Origin: Candidatus Methanomethylophilaceae archaeon
GTDB lineage: Archaea; Thermoplasmatota; Thermoplasmata; Methanomassiliicoccales; Methanomethylophilaceae
NCBI GenBank assembly: GCA_017455785.1
Contig: JAFSYZ010000081.1
Coordinates: forward strand, 1 to 8,687
Direction of reading: 5' to 3'
DNA: 8,687 bases
The translations under genes and the position numbers were made by a program. Shown piece after piece: positions 1 to 7,285 of the stretch (positions are counted from its first letter, which is position 1; every line of letters begins with the position of its first letter). Under the pieces are notes generated by a model. The model did not search any database and was not told the origin of the DNA. It was given only the letters and a program-made list of their open reading frames with translations.

Positions 1-1
1 G

Positions 2-1324
2 GCACCGAACCAGTTCGAATTGGCACCGATGTACGAGGAGATGAACAGGGCGGTGGACCACAACCTCCTCGTCATGACGTTGATGAGGAAACTGGCCGAC
101 AGGCACGGGTTCAAGCTCCTGCTCCATGAGAAGCCGTTCAAAGGAGTGAACGGATCGGGGAAGCACTGCAACTGGTCGTTGGGAACGGATACGGGCATCA
201 ACCTCTTCTCTCCCGGGAAGACCGATGAGGAGAACCTCAGGTTCATGACCTTCACAGTGGTGACGTTGATGGCGGTGTACAAGCACAACGCGCTGCTCAA
301 GGCCACGGTGTCATCAGCATCGAACGCTTACAGGCTCGGAGCCAACGAGGCGCCACCTGCGATCATATCGTCGTTCCTGGGAACACAGGTGACAGGAGCG
401 TTCGAGGAGCTGCTGAAGAGCAAGGACATGGTCAAGATGAAATCCAAGTCCGGATACAAGATCGGCATCCCGCAGATTCCGGAGCTGCTCCTGGATAACA
501 CGGACAGGAACAGGACGTCCCCGTTCGCGTTCACCGGTAACAGGTTCGAGTTCAGGGCCGTGGGTTCATCGGCCAACTGTGCATCATCCATGGCGGTGCT
601 GAACGCTGTCGTGGCATACGAACTCAGGGAGTTCAAGGCGGCAGTAGAGAAGCTGATGGCATCCGGTATGCAGAAGGAGCAGGCCATACTGTCCACGGTC
701 AAGGACTACTACAGCAGATGCAAGGACGTATGCTTCGACGGCAACGGCTACTCCGAGGAATGGAAGAAGGAAGCGGCACGCCGCGGGTTGGACTGCGAGA
801 CATCCGTCCCGCTGATCTATGACAACTTCCTGACAGAGAGCACCAAGAAGGTGCTGTCGGAGACAGGTGTGATGTCGTCCGTGGAACTGGAGGCGAGGAC
901 TGAGGTCTATTGGGAGATCTACTGCAAGAAGGTGGAGATCGAGGCCAGGATCATCAGCGATCTGACGCAGAACCACATCATCCCCACGGCCACTAAGTAT
1001 CAGTCGGTACTGCTGGACACCGTATACAGGATGAAGGCCGTGTTCGATGGCAGCAAATTCGAGAAACTGTCGTCGAACCAGGTTGATGTGATAGAGGATA
1101 TCTCATATCACATCTCAGAGGCAAGGGATCTGTGCTACAGGATCGATGAGGAATGCGACCGTCTCGACAAAGAGGGCGACATGCGTCAAAGGGCGATAGA
1201 TTACCATGATGTCATCGTCCCTATGATGGACGGGATCAGGAAGCATGCCGACGATCTCGAGATGATCGTCGACGATGAGATGTGGCCTCTGCCCAAGTAC
1301 CGTGAGCTCCTGTTCATCAGATGA
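2..1324 (+). CDS. glnN: Glutamine synthetase type III (GSIII), C-terminal part, 5' end outside window
   Basis: ATP-dependent ligation of ammonia to glutamate to make glutamine, the entry point of nitrogen assimilation in the cytoplasm. The frame is open from base 2, so this is the last ~440 residues of a protein that is normally about 700 residues long. The TTG at 20 and ATG at 29 are internal codons and not the start. Conserved GS-fold blocks are visible. APNQFELAP begins at base 2. HEKPF and NGSGKH, in the ATP/glutamate-binding region, lie near 134-166, followed by NWS and TDTGINLFSPGK. At 506-556 is RNRTSPFAFTGNRFEFR, a GSIII hallmark with the substrate-binding arginines. GSSANCASSMAVLNA follows. 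The rest (about 640-1321) is the long, charged helical C-terminal extension typical of GSIII and absent from types I and II. I see no frameshift. The family call is firm; the symbol follows the usual GSIII name. Confidence 0.93.
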   Translation, partial: APNQFELAPMYEEMNRAVDHNLLVMTLMRKLADRHGFKLLLHEKPFKGVNGSGKHCNWSLGTDTGINLFSPGKTDEENLRFMTFTVVTLMAVYKHNALLKATVSSASNAYRLGANEAPPAIISSFLGTQVTGAFEELLKSKDMVKMKSKSGYKIGIPQIPELLLDNTDRNRTSPFAFTGNRFEFRAVGSSANCASSMAVLNAVVAYELREFKAAVEKLMASGMQKEQAILSTVKDYYSRCKDVCFDGNGYSEEWKKEAARRGLDCETSVPLIYDNFLTESTKKVLSETGVMSSVELEARTEVYWEIYCKKVEIEARIISDLTQNHIIPTATKYQSVLLDTVYRMKAVFDGSKFEKLSSNQVDVIEDISYHISEARDLCYRIDEECDRLDKEGDMRQRAIDYHDVIVPMMDGIRKHADDLEMIVDDEMWPLPKYRELLFIR

Positions 1325-1334
1325 AACCTCGATA

Positions 1335-1360
1335 CCTGGGGATGGGTCATCGTCCCCAGG
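1335..1360. terminator. Hairpin between convergent glnN and GNAT genes
   Basis: A perfect 8-base inverted repeat, CCTGGGGA (1335-1342) with TCCCCAGG (1353-1360), encloses a 10-base loop that can pair two more positions. It lies 11 bases after the glnN stop and 26 bases beyond the end of the opposing GNAT gene. The plus-strand downstream sequence is only moderately T-rich (ACTCATTTCATTTCG), so as a terminator it is of middling quality. It may simply stabilise the 3' ends of both transcripts. Confidence 0.55.
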
Positions 1361-1379
1361 ACTCATTTCATTTCGGGGG

Positions 1380-1385
1380 AAAAAA
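1380..1385 (-). terminator. T6 tract abutting the GNAT stop codon
   Basis: Read on the minus strand, the TGA stop of the acetyltransferase (1388-1386) runs straight into six T residues and then CCCCC. Archaeal RNA polymerase terminates mainly at U-tracts without needing a hairpin, so this is a reasonable termination site for the minus-strand gene. The hairpin at 1335-1360 lies just beyond it. The function is inferred from position and composition. Confidence 0.4.
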
Positions 1386-1874
1386 TCACGGTCTGAGGAG
1401 TCTCCTCATCACAGTGGACTGTGGAGAATAGCCGCATTTATTGTACAATGCCATGGCGGCCTCGTTCACCGAGCTCACGTTCAGGGACATGTGTACGAGA
1501 CCGTTGATCCTGCACCATTCCTCCGCCGCCTTCACCATCTTGGTACCTAGGCCCTTCCTTCTATACCCCTCTTCTATGTATATCCCTAAAAGGTACCCTA
1601 TGTCTTCACATGTGAACTGGTCCCTCGACCTTCCTATCCATAATGCTCCGGCATATTCGTACCCTTCCTTTAGGATGAAACGGTCGCCGTAGGAATCGTT
1701 GAGGACGTTGTTCCTGATGATGCAGGACATCTCCGGAAGCCATAACGACGAGAACATCCTCTCGCTCTCATCAACTGATTGGAGGACGGTCTCCTTCATA
1801 CGCGAGAGGAAATAATCCATGTCGTCGCACCTCTCCAGAGTGAATCCTTCCGCGTCAAAGGGCAAAGAGTCCAT
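1386..1874 (-). CDS. GNAT-family N-acetyltransferase
   Basis: Likely transfers an acetyl group from acetyl-CoA to an amine; the substrate cannot be read from the sequence. The protein is 162 residues, the usual size of a single GNAT domain. Motif A, the pyrophosphate-binding loop of the acetyl-CoA site, is clear at residues 101-113 (EEGYRRKGLGTKM, matching R/Q-x-x-G-x-G/A). It is followed by the helix KAAEEWC. Motif B is at about 129-149: a beta-strand MSLNVSSVNEAA, then ALYNKCGY, the standard C-terminal signature. The N-terminal ~75 residues, acidic and with aromatics, are the variable substrate side and resemble nothing I recognise. The start is the only in-frame ATG with a preceding purine-rich stretch (GTGATGG). 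It is transcribed divergently from the thermosome gene and convergently with glnN, so it is probably monocistronic. RimI-like protein acetylation or small-molecule or antibiotic acetylation are both possible. Confidence 0.85.
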   Translation of the reverse strand: MDSLPFDAEGFTLERCDDMDYFLSRMKETVLQSVDESERMFSSLWLPEMSCIIRNNVLNDSYGDRFILKEGYEYAGALWIGRSRDQFTCEDIGYLLGIYIEEGYRRKGLGTKMVKAAEEWCRINGLVHMSLNVSSVNEAAMALYNKCGYSPQSTVMRRLLRP

Positions 1875-1893
1875 ACCATCACATGATAGAGCG

Positions 1894-1933
1894 GATAAAT
1901 TACAGTTTGTATTGTAGATATCTTATCATATAG
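1894..1933 (-). promoter_or_regulatory. Candidate promoter region of the GNAT gene
   Basis: Two A+T-rich TATA-like elements can be read on the minus strand upstream of the ATG at 1874. GTAATTTATC (1903-1894) is about 25 bases before the start codon and would give a leaderless transcript. CTATATGATA (1933-1924) would give a ~30-base leader. I cannot decide between them, and neither is a strong consensus match. Confidence 0.3.
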
Positions 1934-1989
1934 GGGTGTTACGGGTCCTTTCACTCTTGGTAGGTGCTTCTAGGAGGATTATCGGATAT

Positions 1990-2007
1990 TGTGAAAATCT
2001 TATATAG
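1990..2007 (+). promoter_or_regulatory. Thermosome (chaperone block) promoter: TATA box with purine-rich BRE
   Basis: TTATATAG at 2000-2007 is close to the archaeal TATA consensus and is preceded by a purine-rich segment (GTGAAAATC, 1991-1999) that can serve as the TFB recognition element. Transcription would start about 25 bases downstream (roughly 2025-2032), giving a leader of about 30 bases with the ribosome binding site. It is the best promoter in the window and the only convincing one on the plus strand before dnaJ ends. I see no clear inverted-repeat operator for a heat-shock repressor beside it. Confidence 0.68.
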
Positions 2008-2046
2008 AAGAACAAACTTTAGTGCAATTAGTAAATCCAAAACATT

Positions 2047-2052
2047 GGAGGT
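2047..2052 (+). promoter_or_regulatory. Strong Shine-Dalgarno site of the thermosome gene
   Basis: GGAGGT lies seven bases before the ATG at 2060 and fixes that start. An ATG at 2054-2056 is only one base from it and is followed at once by TAA, so it cannot be the gene's start (see findings). Confidence 0.8.
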
Positions 2053-2059
2053 AATGTAA

Positions 2060-3700
2060 ATGGGTATGGGCAACACACCTATCGTAATCCTTAAGGAAGG
2101 AACCAAAAGGGACAAAGGAAAGGACGCACAGTTCAACAACATCGCAGCAGCAAGGACAATCTCGGACGCGGTCAGGAGCAGTCTCGGCCCCAGGGGAATG
2201 GACAAGATGCTGGTAGACTCCATGGGAGACGTCGTCATCACCAATGACGGAGTGACCATCTTGAAGGAGATCGATGTACAGCACCCCGCAGCCAAGATGC
2301 TGGTCGAGGTCGCAAAGACACAGGACCAGGAGGTCGGGGACGGAACAACCACATCCGTCATCCTCGCAGGTGAACTGCTCAAGAAGGCAGTGGACATGGT
2401 AGACTCCAACGTCCACCCCACCATCATCACAAGCGGTTACAGGCTCGCGAACGCTCAGGCACAGAAGATCCTCGTGGACATCTCGAAGAAGGTATCCTAC
2501 GATGATGACAAGATGTTGAAGCAGATCGCAGAGGTCTCGATGAACAGCAAGCAGGTCAACGCCATGAAGGACTTCTTCTCAGACCTTGTGGTCGATGCGG
2601 TCAAGACGATCGCGGAGAAGGGTGCAGACAAGAAGTGGCACGTCGACCTCAACAACATTCAGACAGTCAAGAAGACCGGAACCTCCATGGGCGACACACA
2701 GCTCGTGAAGGGTCTCATCATCGACAAGGAGCCTGTACACTCCGCGATGCCCAAGGTCATCAAGAACGCGAAGGTCGCTCTGATCGATGCAGCATTCGAG
2801 GTCAAGAAGACCGAGATCGACGCAAAGATCCAGATCACAGACCCGTCCAAGCTCAACGACTTCCTCATGGAGGAGGAGAACATGCTGAGGAGGATGGTCG
2901 AGAAGGTCAAGTCAGTCGGAGCCAACGTCGTCTTCTGCCAGAAGGGTATCGACGACCTCGCACAGCACTTCCTTGCAAAGGAGGGAATCTACGCAGCAAG
3001 GCGTGTCAAGAAGTCCGATATGGAGAAGCTCGCAGCATCCACTGGTGGAAACATCATCAACAAGATCTCCGAGCTCGAGAAGGACGACCTCGGATACGCT
3101 GGTCTGGTCGAAGTGAAGAAGGTCCAGGACAATGACATGACCTTCGTCAGCGACCTCAAGGACGCCAAGACAGTCTCCATCCTGATCAGGGGAGGAACAA
3201 AGCACGTCGTCGACGAGATCGAGAGGTCACTGATCGACGCATGGTCCGTCGTCAAGGTAGCTATCGAGGACGGAATGATGGTCACAGGCGGAGGATCCAC
3301 AGCAGTGGAGATCGCAATGCAGCTCAGGAACTACTCCCAGTCCGTCGGAGGAAGGGAGCAGATCGCCATCGATGCGTTCGCATCCGCAATGGAGTCAATC
3401 CCGACCACACTGGCCGAGAACGCCGGTCTGGACCCGATCGACATCCTGATCGAGATGAGGAAGCAGCACAAGGCAGGAAAGAAGTACGCCGGTCTCAACC
3501 CGTTCACCGGAAAGGTCGAGGACATGTTCAAGCTGAACGTCATCGAGCCCTACAGGATCGGTAAGCAGGCCATCAACTCTGCAACCGATGCGGCCGTCAT
3601 GATCCTCAGGATCGACGATGTCATCGCAGCACGCGGTATGCCCATGCCCGCCGGACCACCCGGAGCGGCTGGATCCATGCCTAAGATGGAAGACGACTGA
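2060..3700 (+). CDS. thsA: Thermosome subunit (group II chaperonin)
   Basis: Subunit of the archaeal double-ring chaperonin, which encloses unfolded proteins in an ATP-driven cytoplasmic cage with a built-in lid. At 546 residues it is full length. The N-terminal equatorial domain has LGPRGMDKML (42-51), TNDGVTIL (61-68) and the ATP-binding GDGTT (93-97). The nucleotide-sensing loop lysine fits K164 in MNSK. The apical domain includes the charged helical protrusion (about 240-275) that forms the lid and FCQKGIDDLAQH (292-303). The returning intermediate and equatorial part has RGGT (377-380), the putative catalytic Asp393 in LIDAW, GGGS (410-413) and ENAGLDPIDIL (453-463). The tail (MPMPAGPPGAAG, ending MEDD) is short and lacks the long GGM repeats of many archaeal homologues. 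The start is fixed by GGAGGT at 2047-2052. Which paralogue it is (alpha, beta or sole subunit) cannot be decided here, so the symbol is nominal. Confidence 0.97.
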   Translation: MGMGNTPIVILKEGTKRDKGKDAQFNNIAAARTISDAVRSSLGPRGMDKMLVDSMGDVVITNDGVTILKEIDVQHPAAKMLVEVAKTQDQEVGDGTTTSVILAGELLKKAVDMVDSNVHPTIITSGYRLANAQAQKILVDISKKVSYDDDKMLKQIAEVSMNSKQVNAMKDFFSDLVVDAVKTIAEKGADKKWHVDLNNIQTVKKTGTSMGDTQLVKGLIIDKEPVHSAMPKVIKNAKVALIDAAFEVKKTEIDAKIQITDPSKLNDFLMEEENMLRRMVEKVKSVGANVVFCQKGIDDLAQHFLAKEGIYAARRVKKSDMEKLAASTGGNIINKISELEKDDLGYAGLVEVKKVQDNDMTFVSDLKDAKTVSILIRGGTKHVVDEIERSLIDAWSVVKVAIEDGMMVTGGGSTAVEIAMQLRNYSQSVGGREQIAIDAFASAMESIPTTLAENAGLDPIDILIEMRKQHKAGKKYAGLNPFTGKVEDMFKLNVIEPYRIGKQAINSATDAAVMILRIDDVIAARGMPMPAGPPGAAGSMPKMEDD

Positions 3701-3713
3701 AACTAACAATCCA

Positions 3714-3734
3714 GAGGGGGCCACTGGCCCCCTT
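3714..3734 (+). terminator. GC-rich hairpin between thermosome and grpE, without U-tract
   Basis: AGGGGGCC (3715-3722) pairs perfectly with GGCCCCCT (3726-3733) around a 3-base ACT loop, and one flanking G-T pair can extend it. It begins 14 bases after the thermosome stop. What follows is TAGCCTTATGAAC, not a T-run, so by archaeal rules it should be a poor intrinsic terminator. It may attenuate, block 3' exonucleases, or mark an RNA-processing point that lets thermosome mRNA accumulate above grpE-dnaK-dnaJ mRNA. The structure is certain; the role is inferred. Confidence 0.5.
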
Positions 3735-3766
3735 AGCCTTATGAACAACATTGAAAGAGAGATACT

Positions 3767-4282
3767 ATGACTGGAAAGTCTGAAAAGAAGGATGCCCCTG
3801 AGGACGGGGAACAGGAAGAGCTCGTGAAGAAGCTCGAGGAGGCCGAGACCAAGGCAGGGGAGTACCTGCAGATGGCTCAGAGGATCCAGGCGGACTTCGA
3901 GAACTTCCGTAAAAGGACCCAACGTGAGAACGAGGAGTTCAAGGCCTTCGCGACGGCCGGTCTGCTCTCGGAGATGCTGTCCATAGTGGATGACCTCGAC
4001 CGTGCCCTGGAGCATGCGGGCGAGGAAAACGATTTCGTAGCAGGGGTCAGAAGGATCCGTCAGAATCTGATGAAGATCCTGGAGTCTAAGGGGCTTACCG
4101 AGATCCCTGCGGAAGGTAAGTTCGATCCGAACTGCCACGAGGCGCTCTGCGTCGTCGAGGCGGATACGGACGGAGAGATTGCGGAAGTGTTCCAGAAGGG
4201 ATACCGTATCGGTGACAAGGTACTGAGGTATTCCAAGGTCAAAGTGACCAAGAAGAAAGAAGAGAAAATAGAAGGTGAGTAA
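3767..4282 (+). CDS. grpE: GrpE, nucleotide exchange factor of DnaK
   Basis: Releases ADP from DnaK so that clients can be let go and the cycle restarted; works as a dimer in the cytoplasm. The protein is 171 residues, in the normal range. Residues 1-25 are a charged, disordered tail. About 16-60 is the long dimerising coiled coil, carrying the signature [17 protein letters not shown]. About 62-110 forms the helical bundle ([19 protein letters not shown]). The C-terminal beta domain contacts DnaK and contains [11 protein letters not shown] (117-127) and [19 protein letters not shown] (142-160), with LRYS in place of the commoner LRPA. The start ATG overlaps the stop of a 9-codon mini-ORF (ATGA). 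The upstream GAAAGAGAGA is only a weak ribosome binding site. The gene ends one base before the preferred dnaK start, so the two are almost certainly co-transcribed. Confidence 0.95.
   Translation: MTGKSEKKDAPEDGEQEELVKKLEEAETKAGEYLQMAQRIQADFENFRKRTQRENEEFKAFATAGLLSEMLSIVDDLDRALEHAGEENDFVAGVRRIRQNLMKILESKGLTEIPAEGKFDPNCHEALCVVEADTDGEIAEVFQKGYRIGDKVLRYSKVKVTKKKEEKIEGE
4271..4278 (+). promoter_or_regulatory. Shine-Dalgarno site deciding the dnaK start
   Basis: GAAGGTGA matches the ideal GGAGGTGA at seven of eight positions and lies inside the end of grpE, five bases before the GTG at 4284. The alternative GTG at 4275 falls inside this site, which argues against it. Placing the site within grpE suggests that dnaK translation is coupled to grpE translation. 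Confidence 0.65.
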
Positions 4283-4283
4283 A

Positions 4284-6155
4284 GTGTCAAGAATAATCGG
4301 AATAGATTTGGGAACAAGCAACTCTGCCGCCTCTGTTATGGAAGGCGGAAGGCCGACGATGATCCCGAGCGCTGAGGGTACGAGCGTGGGCGGTAAGGCA
4401 TTCCCCTCGTACGTCGCATTCACGAAAGACGGTCAGCTTCTGGTCGGAGAACCTGCAAGGAGACAGGCAGTGACCAACCCTGACGGTACCATCAAGAACG
4501 TCAAGAGGAAGATGGGTTCCTCGGAGAAGGTGACCGCACTCGGTAAGGAGTATACCCCGCAGCAGATATCAGCATTCATATTGCAGAAGATCAAGAGGGA
4601 TGCGGAGGCATACCTCGGTGAGACCATCGACAAGGCAGTCATCACCGTGCCCGCATACTTCGATGACAACCAGAGGCAGGCTACTAAGGACGCCGGAGCG
4701 ATCGCAGGATTGGACGTCGTCCGTATCATCAACGAGCCTACCGCTGCAGCACTGGCATACGGTCTGGACAAGGGCGACACACAGCAGAAGATCCTGGTGT
4801 TCGACCTCGGAGGAGGAACCTTGGATGTCACCATCATGGACTTCAGTGACGGTGTGTTCGAAGTACTCTCCACATCAGGTGACACCAAGCTCGGTGGATC
4901 AGATATGGATGAGGCACTGACGGAGTACGTCATCAGCGAATTCCAGAAGCAGAGCGGCATAGACCTGCGCAAGGACAACATGGCGTTCTGGAGGGTACGT
5001 GAGGCATGTGAGAAGGCCAAGATCGAACTGTCCACCACCATGCAGACAGAGGTGAACCTTCCGTTCATCGCATCCGACGATTCCGGACCCAAGCACCTGA
5101 TCCAGACGATCACACGTGCAAAGCTCGAGGAGATCGTGGAGCCCATCGTCGCACGCTGTAAGGCATCCATCATGCAGGCGCTGAAGGACGCCAACCTCAC
5201 GGTCGACGGCGTGGACAAGATCATCATGGTCGGCGGACCTACAAGGATGCCTATCGTGCAGAACTTCGTCGAGAACATCGTCGGACCCAAGATCCAGCGC
5301 GGAATCGATCCGATGGAGTGTGTCTCCATGGGTGCATCCGTACAGGGTGCAGTCCTCTCAGGTGATGTCAAGGACGTCCTCCTGTTGGATGTCACACCTC
5401 TGTCACTCGGTATCGAGACCCTCGGCGGAATATCCACCAAGCTGATCGACAGGAACACCACCATCCCGACCAGGAAGTCACAGGTGTTCTCCACTGCACA
5501 GGACAACCAGCCCTCAGTGGAGATCCACGTCCTTCAGGGAGAGAGGGAGATGGCTGCCGACAACACATCACTGGGAAGATTCATACTCGATGGTATCCCA
5601 CCCGCACCCCGCGGAATCCCCCAGATCGAGGTCACCTTCGATATCGACGCCAACGGTATCATAAACGTCACGGCGAAGGACAAGGGAACTGGCAAGGAGC
5701 AGAAGATCACCATTGCATCATCCAACAAGCTCAGCAAGGAGGAGATCGACCAGATGGTCAAGCAGGCCGAGCAGTTCGCCGACGCCGACAAGAAGAAGCG
5801 TGAGGAGATCGAGCTCAAGAACCAGGCCGAGACAGCTATCCACACGGTCAAGAAGTCCCTGGAGGAGCTCGGTGACAAGGTCACGAACGAGGAGAGGGCC
5901 AAGGTCGAGGCGGCGGTCTCCGATCTGGAGAACGCGGTCAAGGGCGGAAACAGCGATGACATCAAGAAGAAGCTCGATGACATGTACAAGGCCATGGAAC
6001 CGATCTCGCAGAAGATCTACCAGAAGGCAGCTGAACAGCAGCAGGCCTCCGCAGGCGCAGGCCCACAGCCCGGAGCGCAGAAGAGCCAGGAGAGCTCCGC
6101 CGGTAACGACGGGGACTTCGTGGACGCTGACTACAAGATCGTGGACGACCAGTGA
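4284..6155 (+). CDS. dnaK: DnaK, Hsp70 molecular chaperone
   Basis: ATP-driven cytoplasmic chaperone that binds extended hydrophobic segments of unfolded proteins, working with the DnaJ and GrpE encoded beside it. From GTG 4284 it is 623 residues beginning [16 protein letters not shown], the usual Hsp70 N-terminus; an in-frame GTG at 4275 would add three residues. The ATPase domain (about 1-363) has phosphate 1 [25 protein letters not shown] (about 120-134), [12 protein letters not shown], phosphate 2 [11 protein letters not shown] (about 173-183) and the adenosine motif VGGPTRMP (about 316-323). The interdomain linker DVLLLDVTP is at about 364-372. The substrate-binding beta domain follows ([10 protein letters not shown], then ITI near 477). 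A helical lid then leads to a Q/A/S/G-rich tail ending [10 protein letters not shown]. The first lobe lacks the ~24-residue insert of proteobacterial DnaK, going directly from KRKMG to [10 protein letters not shown], as in Gram-positive and archaeal forms. Confidence 0.97.
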   Translation: MSRIIGIDLGTSNSAASVMEGGRPTMIPSAEGTSVGGKAFPSYVAFTKDGQLLVGEPARRQAVTNPDGTIKNVKRKMGSSEKVTALGKEYTPQQISAFILQKIKRDAEAYLGETIDKAVITVPAYFDDNQRQATKDAGAIAGLDVVRIINEPTAAALAYGLDKGDTQQKILVFDLGGGTLDVTIMDFSDGVFEVLSTSGDTKLGGSDMDEALTEYVISEFQKQSGIDLRKDNMAFWRVREACEKAKIELSTTMQTEVNLPFIASDDSGPKHLIQTITRAKLEEIVEPIVARCKASIMQALKDANLTVDGVDKIIMVGGPTRMPIVQNFVENIVGPKIQRGIDPMECVSMGASVQGAVLSGDVKDVLLLDVTPLSLGIETLGGISTKLIDRNTTIPTRKSQVFSTAQDNQPSVEIHVLQGEREMAADNTSLGRFILDGIPPAPRGIPQIEVTFDIDANGIINVTAKDKGTGKEQKITIASSNKLSKEEIDQMVKQAEQFADADKKKREEIELKNQAETAIHTVKKSLEELGDKVTNEERAKVEAAVSDLENAVKGGNSDDIKKKLDDMYKAMEPISQKIYQKAAEQQQASAGAGPQPGAQKSQESSAGNDGDFVDADYKIVDDQ

Positions 6156-6160
6156 AGATC

Positions 6161-7285
6161 ATGCCAAGGGATTACTACGAGATACTAGGGGTCGAGAAGA
6201 CCGCATCACCCGATGAGATAAAGAGCGCCTACCGTAAGCTGGCGCGCCAATACCATCCGGATGTGTCCAAGGAACCCAAGGAGGTCGCCGAGGAGAAATT
6301 CAAGGAGATCTCCGAGGCCTACGAGGTACTGTCGGACGCCGAGAAGCGTAAGATGTACGACCAGTACGGCCATGCGGGTATCAACGGACAGTTCGGTGAG
6401 GGCGGATTCAGCTGGTCGGACTTCACCCATCAGGATGATATCAGCGATATCTTCGGCGATCTCTTCGGATCCATATTCGGCGGGAGCATGCACTCCCGTC
6501 CGCGTTCCGGACCTCGTACAGGCGAATCCCTGAGGTACGACATCGAACTCACGTTGGAGGAGGTCCTGAAGGGGAAGGAGATCGAGATCTCCGTCCCCCA
6601 TATGGCCTCCTGTCCCGACTGTAACGGTACAGGTGCCAAGGACGGTAAGGTCAACACCTGTAAGCAGTGCGGCGGAAGGGGGCAGGTCCAGTCGATAAGG
6701 AGGACGCCCTTCGGGCAGATGTCCTCCATATCGACATGTCCGTCATGTAACGGTAAGGGAAAGGCCGCCGTCGAGAAGTGTCCCAAATGCCGCGGAAGCG
6801 GACGTCTGCAGAAGACCAAGAAGGTAAGCATCAGGGTACCTGCAGGAGTCCAAGAGGATGACAGGATGCGCATCCCTGGAGCAGGGGATGCGGGTTACGA
6901 CGGAGGTCCCGCCGGGGATCTGTTCGTGGTGATCCATGTCAAACACAGCGATGTGTTCGAACGTGACGGTGTCAACCTCTGGACCGGTGTAACCGTCACC
7001 TATCCCAAGCTGGTGCTGGGCGGAGAGACCGTTGTCAAGACCATCGACGGTGAGAGCGCAGTGCTGAAGATACCTGCGGGAACACAGGTGGGTGCCGTGC
7101 TGAGGATGTCAGGCAAAGGGCTTCCGAAGATGAACAGCACCGTCCGCGGTGACATGTTCGTGCGTGTCAGGATCGACGTGCCTAAGAAGGTCAGCGAGAT
7201 GGAGAAGGAACTCCTGCGCAAACTTGATGAGACCGCCGGTACGGGTGACAAGAAGAGCAAACTGAAGAAGAAACTGGGGATCTGA
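6161..7285 (+). CDS. dnaJ: DnaJ, type I (class A) Hsp40 co-chaperone
   Basis: Brings unfolded clients to DnaK and stimulates its ATPase. From ATG 6161 it is 374 residues beginning [11 protein letters not shown], the canonical J-domain start. A GTG at 6152 overlapping the dnaK stop is in frame but would add only MKI and has no ribosome binding site. The GTGA at 6152-6155 lies five bases before the ATG, the same spacing as in dnaK. Domains in order: the J domain (1-70) with the catalytic HPD at 32-34; a short G/F-rich segment with [13 protein letters not shown] (about 95-108); a zinc-finger region with all four CxxCxGxG repeats ([24 protein letters not shown] and CPKCRGSG; first cysteines at 151, 167, 193 and 207); then the two client-binding beta domains ([16 protein letters not shown] onward, ending before [11 protein letters not shown]) and a lysine-rich C-terminus. 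It is the last gene of the chaperone block. Confidence 0.96.
   Translation: MPRDYYEILGVEKTASPDEIKSAYRKLARQYHPDVSKEPKEVAEEKFKEISEAYEVLSDAEKRKMYDQYGHAGINGQFGEGGFSWSDFTHQDDISDIFGDLFGSIFGGSMHSRPRSGPRTGESLRYDIELTLEEVLKGKEIEISVPHMASCPDCNGTGAKDGKVNTCKQCGGRGQVQSIRRTPFGQMSSISTCPSCNGKGKAAVEKCPKCRGSGRLQKTKKVSIRVPAGVQEDDRMRIPGAGDAGYDGGPAGDLFVVIHVKHSDVFERDGVNLWTGVTVTYPKLVLGGETVVKTIDGESAVLKIPAGTQVGAVLRMSGKGLPKMNSTVRGDMFVRVRIDVPKKVSEMEKELLRKLDETAGTGDKKSKLKKKLGI

Noticed and set aside
20..31. TTG at 20 or ATG at 29 as the start of the glutamine synthetase
   Set aside because: The frame is open upstream to the window edge and the preceding residues (APNQFE) are themselves conserved GSIII sequence, so the gene is truncated by the window and does not start here.
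1916..1923. Perfect 8-base palindrome AGATATCT in the GNAT-thermosome intergenic region
   Set aside because: It is isolated, A+T-rich and lies ~80 bases from the thermosome TATA box. A single short palindrome is not enough to call an operator.
1958..1966. GGTAGGTGC before the thermosome resembling AGTAGGTGC near 7992-8000, as a possible shared regulatory repeat
   Set aside because: The second copy is one arm of the flavoprotein-side hairpin and the match is only eight bases, consistent with chance.
2019..2032. Short direct repeat TTAGT-N4-TTAGT near the expected thermosome transcription start, as a possible repressor operator
   Set aside because: Five-base repeats in A+T-rich DNA are expected by chance and no dyad symmetry or matching copy is seen elsewhere in the window.
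1875..2059. Possible small RNA or tRNA gene in the largest intergenic region
   Set aside because: No cloverleaf, no T-loop GTTCRANNC motif and no stable stem-loop were found; only promoter-like elements are supported.
3395..4423. A 342-codon minus-strand open frame across the end of the thermosome, grpE and the start of dnaK
   Set aside because: It covers three well-conserved plus-strand genes and an intergenic hairpin, its translation is low-complexity (L/V/H/D/R-rich) with no domain, and it arises from codon bias of the sense genes.
4433..5506. A 357-codon minus-strand open frame opposite dnaK
   Set aside because: Long antisense frames opposite dnaK are a known by-product of its codon pattern. 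The S/T/V/L-rich translation has no recognisable fold, and no promoter or ribosome binding site supports it.
5713..6216. A plus-strand frame rich in R and S inside the 3' end of dnaK
   Set aside because: It is an out-of-frame reading of lysine- and glutamate-rich lid codons (RRS-type composition) and is not a gene.
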